From NCBI RefSeq assembly GCF_008326305.1, contig NZ_BIXY01000021.1, positions 1 to 64,000 on the forward strand: DNA of 64,000 nt. Reading direction: 5' to 3'. Made by a program: the position numbers and the translations under genes. Position 1 is the first letter of the stretch; the number at the start of each line of letters is the position of its first letter. Source of the DNA: Dictyobacter arantiisoli. GTDB taxonomy: Bacteria > Chloroflexota > Ktedonobacteria > Ktedonobacterales > Ktedonobacteraceae. The notes beneath the pieces are model-generated. The model searched no databases. It saw only the letters and a program-made list of their open reading frames with translations, and was not told the origin of the DNA. Of the stretch, positions 1 through 8,605 are shown one piece after another.

Positions 1-305
1 TGCTGTTCCTCCTCGAGAGTCCAATCAGAAAACATCTTGTTCTCTCAAATATGGAGCAGCATCGATCATTTTGCAAGCGCATCTGTTGTTACAAGCCCTC
101 TCTATTTTGGACCAAACTTAGGCGCACGCGCCTGCCAGCAGGTGAGCAGCAAGATCCCGCTGGGAGTTGGGGGTTGACACTCTCTTAGATCTATCCTGGC
201 AGTCGTTTTCCTCACAGTAATAGTACGTGAAAATGGGAAAGATTGCATATCATGTATTTATATATAGGTACATGATATGCACTAGTAAGGGAAATAATAG
301 AGCGA
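1..305. other. Non-coding left edge with a repeat fragment
   Basis: No convincing gene is visible in these 305 bases. Positions 121-187 are a fragment of the interspersed repeat described elsewhere in this window. The rest has no recognisable promoter or RNA gene. It lies downstream of the leftward rho-like gene and may hold its transcription end, but I see no clear hairpin with a T-run. Confidence 0.5.
121..187 (-). repeat. Interspersed repeat, left-unit fragment (reverse orientation)
   Basis: This stretch reads, on the opposite strand, like the left unit of the 44.9-45.2 kb copies: it has a GCGCCTGCCAGCAGGTGAGC block, then CAGCAAGATCCCGCTGG, and ends in TTGACACTCTC, which matches the GAGTGTCAG terminus. 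The palindromic core and the right unit are absent or decayed. Confidence 0.7.
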
Positions 306-1220
306 TCAGCCCTGCTTAACGATGGCCTCCACCAGTTGGGCGTTGGATGGTGTTTTTTCAAAGAGTTGGATAACTTGTTCTGAGGCATCACGGCGGGGAA
401 TATCGGCCATACGACGGCGTACAATGGACATAGCTTGTAACTCGGTGGGCGTCAATAAGCGTTCTTCCTGGCGAGTGCTCGATACCGTCACATCAATCGC
501 TGGAAAGATACGGCGATCAGCCATCTCGCGTGAGAGACGCACTTCAAGGTTGCCGGTTCCTTTAAATTCTTCATAGACAACCTCATCAAGACGGCTGCCT
601 GTTTCGACCAGGCAACTGGCTACAATAGTCAGGCTGCCTCCTTCTTCAAGGGTACGGGCCGATCCAAAGACGCGGCGGCCAATTTCCAGCGCATGTGCGT
701 CGATGCCGCCTGAGAGTGTACGGCTGCTATGACCACCACGCTGATTGCGTGACCACATATCGCTATTCAGATTGTGGGCACGGGCCAGACGTGTCAAAGA
801 GTCGAGCAATATCACAACGTCGCGTCCTTGTTCAACCTCACGCTTTGCATCATGGAGGGCCTGTTCAACGATGATGCCGTGTTTTGAGGATTGCTGATCA
901 AAGCTTGAAGCGTAAAGTCGTACTTGAGGACCACGTACCTCTGTTCGCCAGTCTGTAACCTCTTCTGGCCGTTCATCGACCAGGCAAAGGTACAGGCGTA
1001 CCTCAGGAAAGTTTTGCTGTATGGCTCCTGCGATCTGGCGCAAAATCGTCGTTTTTCCAGCCTGGGGAGGAGCAACAATCAGCGCGCGCTGCCCGAAGCC
1101 GAGGGGAACCAGAAGATCAACGATGCGTGATGCGATTGGTTGCTTCCCGGTTTCTAATGTAATACGACGATTTGGGTGGATCGGAGTGAGCTTCTCAAAT
1201 GGAGTATGTGTAGATGCCAC
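306..1220 (-). CDS. Short Rho-type transcription termination ATPase lacking the RNA-binding N-terminus
   Basis: The 304 residues cover the hexameric helicase half of transcription terminator Rho. They start at the linker ([12 protein letters not shown]) and contain Walker A (APPQAGKTT), the DERPEEVTD motif, Walker B ([12 protein letters not shown]), and the EEFKGTGN and FPAID signatures. E. coli Rho has about 419 residues; the N-terminal helix bundle and cold-shock-like primary RNA-binding domain are missing here. The start is a GTG preceded by AGGAG, and an in-frame TGA lies two codons upstream (1224-1226), so the missing part cannot simply be a misplaced start. The Lys two residues before the Walker GKT in E. 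coli (PPKAGKT) is Gln here. The gene sits 36 bp downstream of a P-loop kinase gene and is probably cotranscribed with it. It may be a specialised paralogue rather than the cell's main Rho. Confidence 0.88.
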   Translation of the reverse strand: MASTHTPFEKLTPIHPNRRITLETGKQPIASRIVDLLVPLGFGQRALIVAPPQAGKTTILRQIAGAIQQNFPEVRLYLCLVDERPEEVTDWRTEVRGPQVRLYASSFDQQSSKHGIIVEQALHDAKREVEQGRDVVILLDSLTRLARAHNLNSDMWSRNQRGGHSSRTLSGGIDAHALEIGRRVFGSARTLEEGGSLTIVASCLVETGSRLDEVVYEEFKGTGNLEVRLSREMADRRIFPAIDVTVSSTRQEERLLTPTELQAMSIVRRRMADIPRRDASEQVIQLFEKTPSNAQLVEAIVKQG

Positions 1221-1256
1221 TCGTCATGGATCTCCTATCAACTACTAGGGGATATA

Positions 1257-2039
1257 TTACTCATACTGTACCACATCCGTCAAACTTGTGGGAGCTTCTA
1301 CCTCGCTCAAAAGTATTTGTCCCTCATGGATCGGACAGGATGTGGCGTGTTGTTGATATGGAATCGCGGACACTGGATGGGCTGTGTAACTGCTTAGAGA
1401 CTGGCCCGCACTGTGTTGATCTCTGGCAAGAATCTCTTGCAGAAAGTTTTCGAGTTGTTCCTGGAATTTGTAGTGTGTTTCTGTATTATTAATAATACGC
1501 ACATGTTGCTCTTGAATGCCATAACTGCTTAGCAGGCGATAGAGCAGCAAGGGATCGTACTCTTGCTGGTAGTAGCTACGTAGCATGGCTTCAGAGATAA
1601 AATGATCGTTTCTGGTCGTGGGATGATAGGCGCGGTTGTGAACTCGCCTGACGCAGGTGTCCAGATCAGCGTTGAGGAAGAGAAAATAGGCATTGCGTAA
1701 AAATGAGCACTGGAATTGTTGCAGGGCTTGAATATAATCGTCGCGCGCAAACTCCAATAATACTAATTTGCGAGGATGTGCACTATAAATACGCGCTTCA
1801 TATTCAATTGCATGTAGTGCTGTATCTAATACTGAAAAATCCAGCACGTCAAAACCACCATAGCCAGTAGGTTTGAATTTTATCTGTTGTGTATCAGCCT
1901 CAAATTGAGACCGTAAAAAAGGATAGTCATTAATATGGATCGTAGACCAGCCCTGCTGCTGGCTCAGGAGATGAAGATAATGGGCAGCCGTTGATTTCCC
2001 TGAACCGGGACGGCCTAATAAGAACAGAGTCATTGCCAT
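1257..2039 (-). CDS. P-loop nucleotide-kinase-like protein, module copy A
   Basis: This is a small P-loop NTPase with Walker A LGRPGSGKST near the N-terminus, like adenylate, cytidylate and shikimate kinases. A conserved YGGFDVLD patch and LEFARDDY strand follow, then an NADLDTCVRRV segment resembling Walker B and LID regions of small-molecule kinases. About 60 C-terminal residues are low-complexity and absent from its paralogue at 5712-6389. The ATG at 2039 is preferred over the GTG at 2066 because GGGAGA lies 9 bases before it. The substrate is unknown. It sits 258 bp downstream of the MerR-GAF regulator and 36 bp before the short rho gene. The paired gene order in both module copies suggests it acts with the regulator and sigma-like gene. 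Confidence 0.75.
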   Translation of the reverse strand: MAMTLFLLGRPGSGKSTAAHYLHLLSQQQGWSTIHINDYPFLRSQFEADTQQIKFKPTGYGGFDVLDFSVLDTALHAIEYEARIYSAHPRKLVLLEFARDDYIQALQQFQCSFLRNAYFLFLNADLDTCVRRVHNRAYHPTTRNDHFISEAMLRSYYQQEYDPLLLYRLLSSYGIQEQHVRIINNTETHYKFQEQLENFLQEILARDQHSAGQSLSSYTAHPVSAIPYQQHATSCPIHEGQILLSEVEAPTSLTDVVQYE

Positions 2040-2297
2040 GGACGATACTCTCCCATCTGCGATCACCTCTTACTCTAATCCTCTAACATAACTATAAATA
2101 ATGTAATGAATAAGTTTATCTATGTTGGCGTGAGCCAGGGAAGGAGGAGGTGCTGCTATCGGTAATTGATATTAATATACACGTAACGTGCGCATGGCAA
2201 GTGTAGTAACAGAATAGAACTTTGTGCAGGTTTCTGACTTTCTATCAAAAAATACTTGAAGCAGTAGTAAGGATGTTGGATAGAATCGCCATAGAGG

Positions 2298-4427
2298 TTA
2301 TTTGTGTTTTAATGGTGACCAGCGAATAAAATTGCGCTGGTCATAATCCCAGGTGACCACAACATTGCCACCCTCGATCTGGCCTTTAACCAGTGCGACA
2401 TCCAGAGCTGAAGTAATAATCGAACGCACTTCGGGTAATGCATATTCGGGGATATGCTCACGGAGAATCTCAGCTAGCTTGGGATATTCATAGGCAGTGA
2501 TGCCCAGACGAATGCTGACATCAGTCATTTCCACCACGCTCTCAGTACGGATCTGTTGTTCTGCATAGACGCGCAGGGCATCTAATTTATAGGGACCCAT
2601 GGCACCCATACGCAGGCGTTCAGCATGTTCGCGTGCCTGCTCGAGTGAAGTATTTTTCAAGAGAATAAAGAAGCGATCAGCATAGATATGGTAGAGTTGA
2701 CAATCGGGATATTCTCTGAAAAAGGTCCGAATCTGTTCCTGTACGCGCAAGCCTACCTCACGCGTCAGATTGCGGGCCAGGCGATCCCCGTATTTGTGAG
2801 CCAGGCTATTATATTTGTCAATGTCCAGCGCGATAAACGAGAGCACCTTATCTCCCTGTGGCTCGTCCGGGGATTGTCTTGTGGCAAGAGTTTGAATCTG
2901 CTGCAGGATGGCTTCTACATCCCTGTTAAAGTCATTTTCTGAGCCAAAGTTTTCAAATAGAGCATCCACTACTTCTGGGTTTTTAAGTATTTCTGTGAGG
3001 TGTCGAGTAGATTGTTTACGAATAGTGTAGGTTTTAAGCAGTTCTTCGATCATACGAGCTAGAATCCGTAACAGCCGTTGATCGTGTTGTGTAAAGGCAT
3101 CCTGGAAGTGGGAGGCAACATAGAGCACGCCCAGCGGTACACCATCCTCGCCCGAGAGCGGCATTGCCAGGGCTGAACGCAACGGTATGTCGAGATCACG
3201 TACCATGGATTGAGCATCAGTTGTTGGGATATTTGGCTCATAAAGGATATGGCGGCTCTGTAAGGCCCGGATGTAGAGATAGTTAGCATGTTTGTCCAGG
3301 GCGGTGAAGGCTGATTTCGTGGGTGAACTGGCAGCTTGATTATGTGCTCTCAGCGTGAGATTGCTCATCGTAGCGGGTTGCGATGCCGTACGTGGGAGCA
3401 AGATCCAGCAAAAGCGCCAGCGAGCCTCTCCTGATGCGTTATGTCCCCCCAGATGGACTATCATATCGGCCAGCCCATTTAAAATCGCATCATCATGATT
3501 CATACTGGTATAGAAATCCGTTGCGGAATCGCTAGTATCGCGCATACCAGTTCCCAGGCAGGCGCGTGTCAGAGTTACCTCTTCATAGAGGGGATTGAGG
3601 AGATTGCATACGGTCTCTACCACCTCGCTGCTCAGGGTAAGAGGACTCATCTCGCGCTGTAAGATGATCATTGTCTTATTGGCTGCCTGATTGGCCCGGG
3701 TGGAAGCACTCCGCATAGCTTGCAGGGCTTCCACCCGGAAGTCCGAGCTATATTGGAACCAGGGCCGGGTCGTCAGGAGTGCATGTGAGGTTCCATGCTG
3801 GCTCAACCAGCCGACTAACGATTCGCCCAGCGTTTCCACATCCTCAACGCGTTGAATCCTATCGCTGGTGGTGGTCGGTGAGAGGGGTAAAATCAAGCCA
3901 GCCGTCGTATTCAAAAAATCCTCGCATATCAGCTTTAAAGCCATATGCAACACATGCGACACAAAATAGTTCCAGAAAACGGTGGTCCGTGCCTGGGCAA
4001 TCCGTTGATTGATCGAAGGTTCGGTAGTCGGAGTATGGAGATAGTGATTTAATATTTGTTCTGCATGTTCGTTTGTCTGCACGGCATCTCTAGGGGTTCG
4101 GATCGCATGCCAGAGCTTATAGATGTCGGTGGGAATATCGTTGGCTGCATAGCCTGCATTGATCAGTTCGCGGATAATCGCCAGTTTATCGAGTTCGGTA
4201 GGAGTATAGAGTCGGCGCCCTTTGGGACCGCCGGGGCGCAAAGGATGAAGAATGCCATATTCTTCCCAATCGCGTAACTTATTTTCGGTAATACCAAATA
4301 GCTCGGCCGCGCGACTGATGGTAACCGTAGCTTCATCACGCCCTCTATGGATATTCTGCAAAATACGTTCCTGGACATCTTCTTTTTGCAAATGTTCCTG
4401 TATTAATTGCTTGCTTCGCACATCCAT
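2298..4427 (-). CDS. MerR-type HTH / GAF / degenerate GGDEF regulator, module copy A
   Basis: About 709 residues. Residues 34-98 form a MerR-like winged helix (TISRAAELFG, then KLRDWEEYGIL and LYTPTELDKLAIIREL). A middle region of about 200 residues is unrecognised. A GAF-like domain (about 330-480) contains GVPLGVLYVASH. The C-terminal 170 residues look like a GGDEF fold (FIALDIDKYNSLAHKYGD), but the GG(D/E)EF site reads YADRF, so diguanylate cyclase activity is unlikely. No membrane segment is visible, so it should be cytoplasmic. The ATG at 4427 has GAGG five bases before it. It is divergent from the sigma-like gene at 4928 across a 500-bp region that holds a promoter and an inverted repeat. 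It could be a ligand-sensing activator of that divergent gene; this is inference. Confidence 0.8.
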   Translation of the reverse strand: MDVRSKQLIQEHLQKEDVQERILQNIHRGRDEATVTISRAAELFGITENKLRDWEEYGILHPLRPGGPKGRRLYTPTELDKLAIIRELINAGYAANDIPTDIYKLWHAIRTPRDAVQTNEHAEQILNHYLHTPTTEPSINQRIAQARTTVFWNYFVSHVLHMALKLICEDFLNTTAGLILPLSPTTTSDRIQRVEDVETLGESLVGWLSQHGTSHALLTTRPWFQYSSDFRVEALQAMRSASTRANQAANKTMIILQREMSPLTLSSEVVETVCNLLNPLYEEVTLTRACLGTGMRDTSDSATDFYTSMNHDDAILNGLADMIVHLGGHNASGEARWRFCWILLPRTASQPATMSNLTLRAHNQAASSPTKSAFTALDKHANYLYIRALQSRHILYEPNIPTTDAQSMVRDLDIPLRSALAMPLSGEDGVPLGVLYVASHFQDAFTQHDQRLLRILARMIEELLKTYTIRKQSTRHLTEILKNPEVVDALFENFGSENDFNRDVEAILQQIQTLATRQSPDEPQGDKVLSFIALDIDKYNSLAHKYGDRLARNLTREVGLRVQEQIRTFFREYPDCQLYHIYADRFFILLKNTSLEQAREHAERLRMGAMGPYKLDALRVYAEQQIRTESVVEMTDVSIRLGITAYEYPKLAEILREHIPEYALPEVRSIITSALDVALVKGQIEGGNVVVTWDYDQRNFIRWSPLKHK

Positions 4428-4656
4428 CTGCACCTCTCTAAAAGAGTGGAGAAAACTTGGGGCCGATGTAATACAAGTTCAATGGTATCATAATTGTATG
4501 AGTTTGTATAGGTGATTTTAAGACAAAGAGTCAGGTTTTTTATTAAAGAAACATAAAAATAATTTGTAATATCAGATTAATTTATGATAAATGCTTTGTG
4601 TGAGGAAAGTTCTGTGTGGTATGAGTGAATATACAGGTGGCGTGAGGAAACTTGTG

Positions 4657-4693
4657 GAAAGTTATCTCTTGCTCTTCTGTATAGATAACTTTC
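4657..4693. promoter_or_regulatory. Perfect 11-bp inverted repeat upstream of the sigma-like gene promoter
   Basis: GAAAGTTATCT (4657-4667) and its exact reverse complement AGATAACTTTC (4683-4693) are separated by 15 bases and end 10 bases before the -35 box. The position suits an activator operator, for example for the divergent MerR-like protein, though the spacing is not the classic MerR arrangement between -35 and -10. Confidence 0.5.
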
Positions 4694-4703
4694 TTGCATG
4701 GTA

Positions 4704-4732
4704 TTGACAAAAAATCTATCCTAAGGTACCAT
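4704..4732 (+). promoter_or_regulatory. Sigma-70-type promoter for sigma-like gene A
   Basis: TTGACA (4704-4709), a 17-base spacer and TACCAT (4727-4732). The -35 box is consensus and the -10 box weak, as expected for an activated promoter. It points to the gene at 4928. Confidence 0.55.
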
Positions 4733-4927
4733 TTACATAAAATAGAGTAATTTTCTTATGGATTGTGAACATTCTTGTGGGCACGCCTTCTAGAGGGAGG
4801 AAATTTGTCCCGGTACTGGACGTTGCAAGAGGCTATTAATTTCGTACATCGGAAAAGAGAGTAGTTTAGCAAAAGGTCGCCTGATTTTTTTACGCAAGAG
4901 CTAATAGTATTCCCAGGAGGATCTCTC

Positions 4928-5596
4928 ATGTTAGCAGATGCGACATCTACTCATTTTGATGAGTGCGATATGGTGCATGGGCAAAGCTGGTTCGATCTGT
5001 ACATCTGGTTATTACCACTGACAGAAATCTGGGTACGTGACGCACATGTCTCATCCTGGTATGGACAGCAGAAAGAGATTGCTGAGGATATCGCTCATGA
5101 GGCGGTATTGCGTACCTTTCGTTATCATCAACGCGCCTGTTGCGGCGAGCTGCCTCCCATCGGTTCACTGAAGGCGTTGAGCCGTGTGATTGCACGGAAT
5201 TATTTTCGCGATTGGCGTAAAAAAGATTGGTGTCTGGTGCGCTCGACGCAAGATGACAATGAGCAGCATTGCATTGATGGCAGCGTATTAAGTTTGGATG
5301 TGGTGGATGCGGCTCAAATTGCGCTGGACCATTTGATGCTCGATGCAATTATTGTCATGGTTGCCCGGGTCGTTGCCAGGTTTCCCCGGGGACAAAAGGC
5401 CGCTCTGCTGACGGATCTGGCTAATATGTCTGATCTGGATGGGGAGCCTACACTGCTCGAGCAAGCCTTGTCGGATGTGGGTGTACATTTGAGAGATTAC
5501 AGGCGTCCTCGCTCAGAGGATCCGACGATTCGTGGTCGCGATGCTGCCCTGCGCAGTATTGCTTATAAGCGTTTGAGGCATGAGGTTATTTTGTAA
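4928..5596 (+). CDS. ECF-like RNA polymerase sigma factor, module copy A
   Basis: A 222-residue protein with a sigma-70 region 2-like half: EIAEDIAHEAVLRTFRYH, then SLKALSRVIARNYFRDWRKK, resembling the DxxQExFLR and ARNxxxDxxRR motifs of ECF sigma factors. The C-terminal half (FPRGQKAALLTDLAN to RSIAYKRLR) sits where region 4 belongs but lacks an obvious helix-turn-helix. A strong AGGAGG lies before the ATG. It is divergent from the MerR-like gene and convergent with kinase gene B. Its paralogue is at 9185-9865, same length and layout. It could be a true sigma factor or a sigma-derived RNA polymerase-binding regulator. No anti-sigma gene is recognisable nearby. Confidence 0.65.
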   Translation: MLADATSTHFDECDMVHGQSWFDLYIWLLPLTEIWVRDAHVSSWYGQQKEIAEDIAHEAVLRTFRYHQRACCGELPPIGSLKALSRVIARNYFRDWRKKDWCLVRSTQDDNEQHCIDGSVLSLDVVDAAQIALDHLMLDAIIVMVARVVARFPRGQKAALLTDLANMSDLDGEPTLLEQALSDVGVHLRDYRRPRSEDPTIRGRDAALRSIAYKRLRHEVIL

Positions 5597-5635
5597 GCCT
5601 GTTGTATCAGGCAAGCTTGCCAGTAGAATTTTCCG

Positions 5636-5681
5636 ACGCCCTGCGAACAAGAGACTATACAGTCTTTTGTTACGCGGGCGT
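5636..5681. terminator. Bidirectional hairpin between convergent genes
   Basis: A 21-base imperfect stem (5636-5656 with 5661-5681) around a 4-base loop ATAC, between the ends of the rightward sigma-like gene and the leftward kinase gene B. The arms pair fully at ACGCCC/GGGCGT and at AACAA/TTGTT to the loop, with a short internal mismatch. The T-run after it is weak. Confidence 0.55.
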
Positions 5682-5711
5682 TTCGTTTCCTCGTTGAATT
5701 AATTTGCTTGC

Positions 5712-6389
5712 TTATGCATGAGTGAGCACTTTCTGGGGGATTATCGTTTGTTGAAATTCCCTTTGAAAGAGTTGCTTGGCAAAGTCCTCAATAATGTCTA
5801 AGAGAGCTTGTAAGTTCCCCGCGTTGCGGAAGGCTCGCACCTCTTTATAGATTTGTTGCTCGGATCGCAGGTGGGCGTTCATATGTGAGCACATATATAG
5901 CCAGTTGTCGTGATCATAGTAGGTTCGCATGATATAGTCCGACACGAAGTGGTTATTGGTTACCTCTGATGACTCTATGCGCTGATAGATACGATCAATG
6001 CATGTATCTAGATCGGCATCGACAAAGAAGACATAAGCATCCTGTAAAAAACCTGCGCTAAATTGTTGTAGCGCCTGCCAGTAGTCATTGCGAGCAAACT
6101 CAATTGTGACAATCCCATCTTGTTCCAGATTTGCCAGCGCCTGCACCTGTTGTTCCAGTATGTGAAGGGCCGTGTCAAAGACTGATAAATCTAACACATC
6201 AAAGCCTCCATAGGCCGTCGTGCGAAAGCGGATATGTCTGGTATCTTCCTGAGACATACGGTGTAGAATTCTATAGTCATCCATATGGAGAGCTGTAAAA
6301 TTACTCTGGCGTGCTAACTTGAGAAGATGATGAATTGCAGTTGTCTTGCCACTTCCGGGCCGCCCTAAAACGAATACCTTCACTAACAT
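5712..6389 (-). CDS. P-loop nucleotide-kinase-like protein, module copy B
   Basis: A 225-residue paralogue of the kinase-like protein at 1257-2039. Shared blocks in the same order are LGRPGSGK(S/T)T (Walker A, residues 8-17), a DTRHIRF element, YGGFDVLDLSVFDTALH, IEFARNDYWQALQQF, DADLDTCI, and HFVSDYIMRTYY. The ATG start is 38 bp downstream of the MerR-GAF regulator stop, so the two are very likely one operon, a tighter arrangement than in copy A. The fold suggests ATP-dependent phosphorylation of a small molecule or nucleotide, but the substrate is unknown. A zeta-toxin-like role was considered but nothing resembling an antitoxin is adjacent. Confidence 0.75.
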   Translation of the reverse strand: MLVKVFVLGRPGSGKTTAIHHLLKLARQSNFTALHMDDYRILHRMSQEDTRHIRFRTTAYGGFDVLDLSVFDTALHILEQQVQALANLEQDGIVTIEFARNDYWQALQQFSAGFLQDAYVFFVDADLDTCIDRIYQRIESSEVTNNHFVSDYIMRTYYDHDNWLYMCSHMNAHLRSEQQIYKEVRAFRNAGNLQALLDIIEDFAKQLFQREFQQTIIPQKVLTHA

Positions 6390-6427
6390 CAGTCACATTC
6401 CTCCATCTACCATCTGTGTTTTAGGAT

Positions 6428-8605
6428 CTATCTATTTTTTTGTTGTTCCTCCCCTGACTGATGCGGCGTATAGGTCTGGGTAATTGGGTCCCAGGCATAA
6501 ATGATATTTCCTCCGGTGTCCGTACCTAATTTGAGCGCAAACTCTAATGAATGGTAGAGCGTCGAGCGCACATCGGTCACCGACCGCATGTGGTGAGGGG
6601 CTAAAAACTCGGCGAGTTTGTCATAGGGATACCAGGTCACGCCCAGATGCACCGATATATCGGGCAGGGTCAGTGCCGCACCTGGCAGATCTGATTGTTT
6701 TACCGCGATACTGCCTTCCAGGGCTTTGCGCAGGCGTTCAGCATTGTTTTTCGTCCGTTCAAGAGTAAAGCCGCGTAGCAAGAGGCAGTAAATACCGCCA
6801 TAAATATGATATAACTGGCAGTTTAAATGATTTGAGAAGAGCGCAGGCAAAAGATCATGGATACGTAATCCAATGGCTTTATGTAAATGATGGAGCGTTT
6901 GATCTCCATAGCTATTCGCGATCAATTCCTGTACCATACTATCAATATCTATAGCGATAAAGGATATTTCCTTCACCGGCCCATCCATTTCCGTAGGGAT
7001 GGTCCACACCTGTTTATGGGTCACCTGTCCTTTAATCGTGTGTAAGATTTCCGCCAGATCCTGCAGAAAATCATGCTCGGAAGCAAAATCTTTAAAAAGA
7101 GGATCAACCGTACCAGGATCTTCTAGTAGATCAGCAATGGTATCCGAGATATGTTGTCGGATACTGTAAGTATGTAAGAGCTCTTCGCAGATCTTGCCAA
7201 TCATGCGCAGGATGCGTTGATCTTCTTCGCTGAAGGCGTCACGCTCATACGAGGTAACATACATGACCCCCAGAGGAAGTCCGGTCTCACCTCCAATAGG
7301 AACTGCTATGTTCGAATGAATCGGCCCCTCGATCTCACGATGGAGGGCCAGGATATCTTCACGGGCCAGCTCTGGCCGATAAATGATGTGGCTGCTCTGA
7401 TAGGCACGCAGGCTCAGGCTGGTCACATGGCGCTCGGGTGATACAGAGGTAACCCCGATAGTATGGCGCGCATGCTGGCTTTTCGCCCGGACGACCAGGC
7501 TGCGTTGTTGTAAAGGCACATTTGTGTTAGTAGGTAAGAAGATGCAGCAATCTTGCCAGCGCGTCTGCCCATCGGCGTTCTTACCACCCAGGCGAATCGT
7601 CATGTTTGTCAGACCGGTCAGAACGGCATCGGTCAGTTTGGGTGTGAAATCCATGCCAGGAGCGATAATATCCTGCATACCTTCGCCTATATAGTGATGC
7701 CAGTGCATTTGCTCTTCATAGAGTGGTTCTAGCAGTCGCAACACAGTGCGCACTGCTTTTTCATTGTGGCGAACATGTTGAATCTCATCACGTTGTACTA
7801 CAATCAACGTCCGCGTTGCCAGTGAAGCTGGTAGTTGCATACGTAGCTCAGGAGGGCATAAGGGTAGTACAATATAATCGCTGGGATATTCAAACAATGG
7901 TTCGGGGGTCAGAAACGTAAAAAACGCCCGTGTCTGACCGAGCCAGCCGATTAATGATTCTCCAAGCGTGCGTAAGTTGGCAGGGTCCAGCGACGGCTCA
8001 TCGGGACGATAATCGTGCGCGGGCAGAATCAGGCCTGCATAAAAGCCTGGGATATCTTCATAGATCAGCAACAGCGCCAGCCAGAGCACACGCGAGGCAT
8101 AGACGCGCCAGGGTAACGACTCGCGGTAGGCGATAGTAACACGCTTATTGATATGCTCGGTTTGTGTTGCTAGATCGCCAGGAATATCCGATGGAAGCGT
8201 ATAATCCGTTTCCTCTTCGAAAATCTGTTGTGAGGTATTCAACGGTGATGCCAGTGCCGACCAGATTTCATCAATATTGGGAGGGATAGCCCCTGGTGTC
8301 AGATGAGCCTCATCAAGCAGCTCGCGAATAATCGCGAGTTTATCCAGTTCTGTAAATGAATACTGGCGCTGGCCCGTAACTTGCCTTGCGTCAGTGCCTT
8401 CCCTTGGGCGTATCGGCTTAATCAACCCCATCTTCTCCCAATCACGTAGCTGGCTTTCGCTAAAGCCAAACAAGCGCGATGCCCGTCCTATTGTAACAGT
8501 GACCTCGTTGCGGCCTCTCTGGATGTTATGGTAAACACGTCGTTGCGCGACCTCATCTTTGAGGTGCCTGGCAATCCGTTGTAGGTTGCGCTCATCCATC
8601 GCCAT
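6428..8605 (-). CDS. MerR-type HTH / GAF / degenerate GGDEF regulator, module copy B
   Basis: A 725-residue paralogue of the protein at 2298-4427. The MerR-like helix-turn-helix (about 37-105) contains TVTIGRASRLFGF, QLRDWEKMGLI and FTELDKLAIIRELL. The GAF-like domain contains GLPLGVMYVTSYERDAF. The C-terminal domain has the GGDEF-type strand FIAIDIDSM, but the active-site loop reads YGGIY (against YADRF in copy A), so the catalytic acidic residue is lost. The linker CQLYHIY before the loop is identical in both copies. The ATG at 8605 follows GAGGAAAT; an ATG at 8599 is also possible. Kinase gene B follows 38 bp downstream, and sigma-like gene B is divergent. It is probably a cytoplasmic sensor-regulator; the ligand is unknown. 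Confidence 0.8.
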   Translation of the reverse strand: MAMDERNLQRIARHLKDEVAQRRVYHNIQRGRNEVTVTIGRASRLFGFSESQLRDWEKMGLIKPIRPREGTDARQVTGQRQYSFTELDKLAIIRELLDEAHLTPGAIPPNIDEIWSALASPLNTSQQIFEEETDYTLPSDIPGDLATQTEHINKRVTIAYRESLPWRVYASRVLWLALLLIYEDIPGFYAGLILPAHDYRPDEPSLDPANLRTLGESLIGWLGQTRAFFTFLTPEPLFEYPSDYIVLPLCPPELRMQLPASLATRTLIVVQRDEIQHVRHNEKAVRTVLRLLEPLYEEQMHWHHYIGEGMQDIIAPGMDFTPKLTDAVLTGLTNMTIRLGGKNADGQTRWQDCCIFLPTNTNVPLQQRSLVVRAKSQHARHTIGVTSVSPERHVTSLSLRAYQSSHIIYRPELAREDILALHREIEGPIHSNIAVPIGGETGLPLGVMYVTSYERDAFSEEDQRILRMIGKICEELLHTYSIRQHISDTIADLLEDPGTVDPLFKDFASEHDFLQDLAEILHTIKGQVTHKQVWTIPTEMDGPVKEISFIAIDIDSMVQELIANSYGDQTLHHLHKAIGLRIHDLLPALFSNHLNCQLYHIYGGIYCLLLRGFTLERTKNNAERLRKALEGSIAVKQSDLPGAALTLPDISVHLGVTWYPYDKLAEFLAPHHMRSVTDVRSTLYHSLEFALKLGTDTGGNIIYAWDPITQTYTPHQSGEEQQKNR

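Larger units (their letters stand above)
4434..4927. other. Divergent control region, module copy A
   Basis: A 494-bp AT-rich region between the MerR-like and sigma-like genes. It holds an 11-bp perfect inverted repeat (4657-4693) directly upstream of a rightward sigma-70-type promoter (4704-4732), followed by a leader of about 190 nt. It shares short strings with the copy B region: CTCTTGCTCT, and TATAGATA followed by TTCTTGC. I see no open reading frame of note. Confidence 0.55.

Noticed and set aside
1257-6389. P-loop kinases as zeta-type toxins
   Set aside because: No small antitoxin gene overlaps them, and both copies sit downstream of a sensor regulator rather than in a toxin-antitoxin layout.
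2298-8605. Active diguanylate cyclases
   Set aside because: The GG(D/E)EF loop is YADRF and YGGIY in the two proteins, so catalysis is not supported.
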